DNA of 5,744 nucleotides from a bacterium (lineage in GTDB: Bacteria > Patescibacteriota > Saccharimonadia > Saccharimonadales > Saccharimonadaceae). This document shows, piece after piece, positions 4,802 through 5,744 of this stretch. The notes under the pieces are model-generated. The model was given only the letters and a program-made list of their open reading frames with translations, did no database searches and was not told the DNA's origin. The position numbers were made by a program, and so were the translations under genes. The stretch lies in contig JAKQOF010000028.1 of NCBI GenBank assembly GCA_029565375.1, forward strand, positions 1-5,744, written 5' to 3'. How positions within the stretch are numbered: position 1 is the first letter of the stretch; each line of letters begins with the position of its first letter.

Positions 4802-5744
4802 ATGGCAGAACTATCAGTAACAGAACTATCGAAAGATCTCCGCGCGGCGATTGCCAACCTAGAGGCGACTGAAAGCCTTGCAAGTGTTGGGATTGTTGTT
4901 CGTGTTGGTGACGGTGTAGCGTGGGTGCACGGTCTTCGCGACGCTGGATACAGCGAAGTATTACAAATTGAAACACCAGCCGGTATTGTTGAGGCGTTTG
5001 CACTTAACTTGATGGAAGACGAAATTGGTGCGGTGCTGCTTGGTAGCGACAATGAAGTATCAGCCGGTAACACAGTTCGTTTGAAGGGTGAGACTCTTCA
5101 GGTTCCTGTTGGTCCAGAACTGCTTGGTCGTGTCGTTGACCCACTTGGCCGTCCACTTGACGGTGCAGGCCCCATCAAGACAAAGCACGTTGGTCTCGTT
5201 GAACGAGAAGCAATTGGCGTCATGGGACGAAAGTCTGTCCACGAACCACTGATGACAGGTATTGTCTCAATTGATGCCATGTTCCCTATCGGTCGTGGCC
5301 AGCGTGAGTTGATTATTGGTGACCGCCAAACTGGTAAGACTGCACTTGCAATCGACACGATGATCAATCAGGCCAAGCAAAATACTGGGGTGGTGAACGT
5401 CTATGTTGCGATTGGCCAAAAACTTTCAAAGGTTGCTCGTTTGATCGACCGTTTGAAGGCTGAAGGCGTGATGGATCAAACAATCGTTGTTGCTACGAGC
5501 CCATCTGACCCAGCGTCACTTCTTTACCTTGCGCCATACGCCGCAACTGCTATGGGTGAATACTTCCGCGACAACTCTCAGCACGCATTGATGATTTATG
5601 ATGACCTGACAAAGCATGCTGTTGCGTACCGTCAAATGTCACTTCTTCTTCGTCGCCCACCAGGACGTGAAGCCTATCCAGGTGACGTGTTCTACCTTCA
5701 CTCTCGTCTTCTTGAGCGATCTGCAAAGTTGTCTGATGACCTTG
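4802..5744 (+). CDS. atpA: F1Fo ATP synthase subunit alpha (3' end missing)
   Basis: 314 codons are visible of a family that is usually about 500-510 residues; the frame is open to the right edge. Alpha alternates with beta in the F1 head and carries the non-catalytic nucleotide sites. Seen: N-terminal helix that would bind delta (about 1-24), beta-barrel domain (about 25-95, with VGDGVAWVHGL), PVGPELLGRVVDPLGRPLDG (102-121), IGRGQRELIIGDRQTGKTAL (163-182) containing the Walker A loop GDRQTGKT at 173-180, Walker B-like LMIYDD (263-268), and YRQMSLLLRRPPGREAYPGD (276-295). The Gln175 of the P-loop and the run of family signatures mark it as alpha rather than catalytic beta, which has GGAGVGKT. 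The start is set by GAGGA and by alignment with known N-termini. The remaining C-terminal domain, then gamma and beta, are expected beyond the window. Confidence 0.98.
   Translation, partial: MAELSVTELSKDLRAAIANLEATESLASVGIVVRVGDGVAWVHGLRDAGYSEVLQIETPAGIVEAFALNLMEDEIGAVLLGSDNEVSAGNTVRLKGETLQVPVGPELLGRVVDPLGRPLDGAGPIKTKHVGLVEREAIGVMGRKSVHEPLMTGIVSIDAMFPIGRGQRELIIGDRQTGKTALAIDTMINQAKQNTGVVNVYVAIGQKLSKVARLIDRLKAEGVMDQTIVVATSPSDPASLLYLAPYAATAMGEYFRDNSQHALMIYDDLTKHAVAYRQMSLLLRRPPGREAYPGDVFYLHSRLLERSAKLSDDL

Noticed and set aside
5060..5367. Antisense open frames within atpA
   Set aside because: Shadows of the well-supported alpha gene, with no family resemblance.

Overview
The window holds the 3' part of a long gene for a glycine-rich, PA14-like surface protein, followed on the same strand by the first six genes of an F-type (F1Fo) ATP synthase operon. 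The last of these, atpA, runs off the right edge. The genes read as ordinary genetic code 11, with TAG, TGA and TAA all used as stops.

Organism: a bacterium, most plausibly a member of the Candidatus Saccharibacteria (TM7) or a related Patescibacteria lineage. The clues are the very short delta subunit, the b subunit with an N-terminal extension ahead of its membrane helix, the a subunit with a His/Lys-rich tail, the small two-helix AtpZ-like protein leading the operon, and a large surface protein built of glycine-rich modules. This placement rests on family resemblance from memory, not on a search, and is moderately confident.

Layout: 2-2446 is the glycine-rich protein (814 visible residues, N-terminus outside the window). 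It has a glycine-rich module, two PA14-like beta-sandwich modules, and a second glycine-rich module. Several in-frame GGC/GGT tracts and a 15-bp tandem repeat lie in its glycine-rich parts. The short gap 2447-2499 carries a good extended -10 promoter bracketed by a perfect 7-bp inverted repeat. Then come atpZ-like (2500-2763), atpB (2760-3572), atpE (3609-3821), atpF (3842-4387), atpH (4392-4790) and atpA (4802 to the end). Spacing is tight (4-bp overlap, then gaps of 36, 20, 4 and 11 bp), and a perfect extended -10 element overlaps the atpB stop just ahead of atpE.

Function: a, b and c build the membrane proton channel and rotor (Fo) and the base of the stator. Delta joins the stator to the alpha3beta3 head, of which alpha is encoded here. 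The genes for gamma, beta and epsilon are expected just downstream. The c-subunit residues look like the proton-coupled E. coli type rather than the sodium type. The surface protein is probably an independent transcription unit with a role at the cell surface. I found no CRISPR array, tRNA, rRNA, insertion sequence or defence system. The most unusual content is the architecture of the surface protein and the regulatory signals around the ATP synthase genes.
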